Source: Chloroflexota bacterium
GTDB taxonomy: Bacteria; Chloroflexota; UBA5177; JANWHV01
NCBI GenBank assembly: GCA_025924845.1
Contig: JAICHN010000071.1
Location: forward strand, 1-15,542
Length of the DNA: 15,542 nt
Direction: 5' to 3'
In this document: in pieces, positions 14,186-15,542 of the stretch
Numbering within the stretch: position 1 is the first letter of the stretch
Layout of the letters: every line of letters starts with the position of its first letter
Notes under the pieces: generated by a model
Database searches by the model: none
What the model was told of the DNA's origin: nothing
What the model saw: only the letters and a program-made list of their open reading frames with translations
Program-made: the position numbers and the translations under genes

Positions 14186-15109
14186 ATGCCGGCACAACAG
14201 ATCGCCGATAAGCAAGAGGTTCGGGAAGCTCTAACCATGTTGAGACCGCGAGGCGTAGCCGCGGATACCCTGGCCCCGTTGGATATCCTCTACGAGACGG
14301 GTCGTGGGCGCGCGATGCCGTTGCCCTATGAGCTCGCTCGCCTATACGGGCCGCTGCGCTTGGCGTCACGTTCGGATCGCCCTCTGATCATCGGCAACTT
14401 TGTCACCACGCTGGACGGGGTCGTATCGCTGAATGCGCCGGGCCAATCCGGCGGTGGCCCGATCAGCGGCGAAAACGCCCACGACCGTATGGCCATGGGC
14501 ATGTTGCGGGCGGTCGCCGACGCGGTGATCGTCGGCGCCGGAACACTGCGCGCCGAGCCAAGGCATCGCTGGACCGCGGCCCATGTCGCGCCGCAGTTTG
14601 CCGAAGCCTATCACGCACTGCGCGAGAACCTGGGTAAACCGGCGCAGCCGACGACAGTTATCGTCAGCGCGACCGGCAACATCGATTTGAGTCTACCGGT
14701 GTTCGCGTCGGGCGCCACTCCGGTAGTGATCGTGACCACGGCACGGGGCGCCGCGCGGATCGGTACCCGTGAATTACCGCGATCGACGCATGTAACGGTG
14801 GTGCCGGGCAGTGGTCCGCTGAGTGCCAAGGCCATCGTGCGGGCGACGCGCGCCGCCTGCCCGGGTGAGACCATCCTGGTCGAGGGCGGTCCCCACCTGA
14901 TCGGCAAGTTTTTCGCGGGAGGCAGCCTTGACGAACTGTTTATGACCCTTGCCCCTCAGGTGGCCGGTCGTGAGCCGGCGGTGGAGCGGCCGGGTCTGGT
15001 GGCTGGGCAAAGCTTCGCGCCGGACCAGCCGCTATGGGGGACGCTGATCAGCCTGCGACGGGCCGGCAGCTACCTATTCTTGCGCTATGCGTTTTCCGCT
15101 CCGTCATGA
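14186..15109 (+). CDS. RibD C-terminal/DHFR-like reductase
   Basis: A 307-residue protein with an N-terminal extension of about 65 residues before the reductase fold. Recognisable segments are IIGNFVTTLDGVVSL (68-82), GPISGENAHDRMAMGMLRAVADAVIVGAGTL split around residues 91-121, TVIVSATGNID (157-167), TILVEGGPHLIGKF (229-242) and LDELFMTLAPQVAGR (248-262). These match the pyrimidine reductase domain of RibD and stand-alone relatives that bind NADPH. The deaminase domain of RibD is absent, so it could supply the reduction in riboflavin synthesis or be one of many NADPH reductases of unknown substrate. ATG with GGAG 6 nt upstream, 22 nt after the flavoprotein gene. A flavin link between the two genes is suggestive, not proven. 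Confidence 0.9.
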   Translation: MPAQQIADKQEVREALTMLRPRGVAADTLAPLDILYETGRGRAMPLPYELARLYGPLRLASRSDRPLIIGNFVTTLDGVVSLNAPGQSGGGPISGENAHDRMAMGMLRAVADAVIVGAGTLRAEPRHRWTAAHVAPQFAEAYHALRENLGKPAQPTTVIVSATGNIDLSLPVFASGATPVVIVTTARGAARIGTRELPRSTHVTVVPGSGPLSAKAIVRATRAACPGETILVEGGPHLIGKFFAGGSLDELFMTLAPQVAGREPAVERPGLVAGQSFAPDQPLWGTLISLRRAGSYLFLRYAFSAPS

Positions 15110-15183
15110 ACAGGTTCATGGCGGCGAGGGGCGTCGGGTACGGGGCGGAGGTCGATACGGCCCACCGATGCACGGAGCGGAAA
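15093..15183. repeat. 12-bp inverted repeat with nested hairpins after the RibD-type gene
   Basis: TTTCCGCTCCGT (15093-15104, in the last codons) and ACGGAGCGGAAA (15172-15183) are perfect reverse complements 67 nt apart. Between them CATGAA-CAGG-TTCATG (15105-15120) forms a 6-bp hairpin that includes the stop codon. A competing hairpin, CACGG/CCGTG (15171-15175, 15184-15188), uses the same downstream arm, so two alternative folds exist. This could be a terminator or attenuator-like region; function is inferred. Confidence 0.45.
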
Positions 15184-15213
15184 CCGTGTTGAGCGGCGGC
15201 GCGATCAGGGTCT

Positions 15214-15239
15214 CGGCACCGGCCTGCCTGCCGGTGCCG
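15214..15239. terminator. perfect GC-rich hairpin before the sigma-factor gene
   Basis: CGGCACCGGC-CTGCCT-GCCGGTGCCG forms a 10-bp perfect stem with a 6-nt loop. It follows the RibD-type gene by 104 nt and precedes the sigma-factor promoter candidate. There is no T run. It most likely separates transcription of the two genes. Confidence 0.5.
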
Positions 15240-15258
15240 GAGTCCGTCGGCGTGGGCA

Positions 15259-15267
15259 TGCTACACT
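15259..15267 (+). promoter_or_regulatory. possible extended -10 promoter of the sigma-factor gene
   Basis: TGCTACACT contains an extended -10 (TG-N-TACACT) about 36 nt before the proposed start codon. No good -35 is present at the usual distance (GGAGTC lies 17 bp upstream), so this is a weak call based on the extended -10 alone. Confidence 0.3.
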
Positions 15268-15302
15268 ATCGGTCACGAGGATGCGAAGGAGTCTCGTATG
15301 CG

Positions 15303-15542
15303 ATGGTGAGAGTTGCCGTGGACGAGCGTTTACCGGCCATGCTGCGGAGTACCGGTCCGGAGCGCGAAACCGCGTCGGCCGAACTACGGGAGTTGTTGGT
15401 CCGCGCCGCGCTGGCCTACCTGGTACGGCAGCAGTACCCGGTGGAGGCCTTCGGCGCCGATACCTTTGCCTCGATCGCCGAGGATTTTGCCCAGGAGTCC
15501 TTCACTATTATCTTGCGCCAACTGGATGACTTCCGCGGCGAA
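15303..15542 (+). CDS. RNA polymerase sigma-70-family factor, N-terminal part (partial)
   Basis: Eighty codons remain open to the window edge. The visible pattern ELRELLVRAALAYLVRQQYP, then FASIAEDFAQESFTIILRQL and DDFRGE, resembles region 2 of ECF-like sigma factors, where a helix for core binding is followed by the D-x-F-x-Q/G segment and an aromatic DNA-melting region. The last seen residues, LDDFRGE, would be followed by the region 2.3/2.4 WxY motif outside the window. I start at ATG 15303; AAGGAG (15286-15291) lies 11 nt upstream. An in-frame ATG at 15258 is possible but lacks a good ribosome site. A tiny out-of-frame ORF overlaps this start. Regions 3 and 4 and any anti-sigma partner are not visible. 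Confidence 0.72.
   Translation, partial: MVRVAVDERLPAMLRSTGPERETASAELRELLVRAALAYLVRQQYPVEAFGADTFASIAEDFAQESFTIILRQLDDFRGE

Noticed and set aside
15281..15529. Complete-looking 82-codon frame near the right edge
   Set aside because: Arg/Gly-rich shadow; the overlapping frame from 15303 shows a recognisable sigma-factor region 2.

Overview
The window is GC-rich accessory-type DNA from a bacterium. I lean towards Chloroflexota: the truncated sigma factor at the right edge, the split between ABC permeases and the Gfo/Idh, IclR and glucarate-dehydratase-type genes look like that phylum. This is judgement from protein feel, not from a marker gene. No rRNA, tRNA, transposon, integrase or CRISPR array was seen.

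Layout. Positions 1-173 hold the last codons of a Gfo/Idh/MocA-type sugar dehydrogenase (+). Positions 168-5612 are a five-gene minus-strand unit, in transcription order: extracellular solute-binding protein, two ABC sugar permeases, an SDR dehydrogenase, and an MFS transporter whose end overlaps the dehydrogenase end. Positions 5613-5953 are a divergent control region. Positions 5954-12847 are a plus-strand unit: IclR-type regulator, class III PLP aminotransferase, glucarate-dehydratase-type enolase-superfamily enzyme, a short ceramidase-type (PF04734-like) putative amidase, and a clan GH-A-type glycoside hydrolase. Positions 12970-15109 hold an AIF/ferredoxin-reductase-type flavoprotein and a RibD C-terminal-type reductase, probably a separate unit. 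From 15303 a sigma-70-family factor begins and runs off the window.

How it fits together. The two divergent units look like one inducible catabolic locus for an unidentified, probably glycosidic and possibly N-acylated or amino-group-bearing sugar or sugar acid: ABC uptake, intracellular hydrolysis, amide cleavage, amino-group handling, dehydration of an acid sugar, and NAD-dependent oxidation. The order of steps and the substrate are inference. No ABC ATPase is encoded here.

The most striking non-coding structure is the control region. Two consensus-like sigma-70 promoters stand back to back, with their -35 boxes forming a 16-bp inverted repeat. Each transcript then runs through a matching 17-bp palindrome, GTTTCA-N5-TGAAAC, just downstream of its predicted start. 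The left palindrome sits in a tandem array of three 11-bp repeats. This fits IclR-type control of both units and of the regulator itself. Further signals are a hairpin between the binding-protein and permease genes, a possible 12-codon leader ORF, and a nested inverted-repeat region before the sigma factor.
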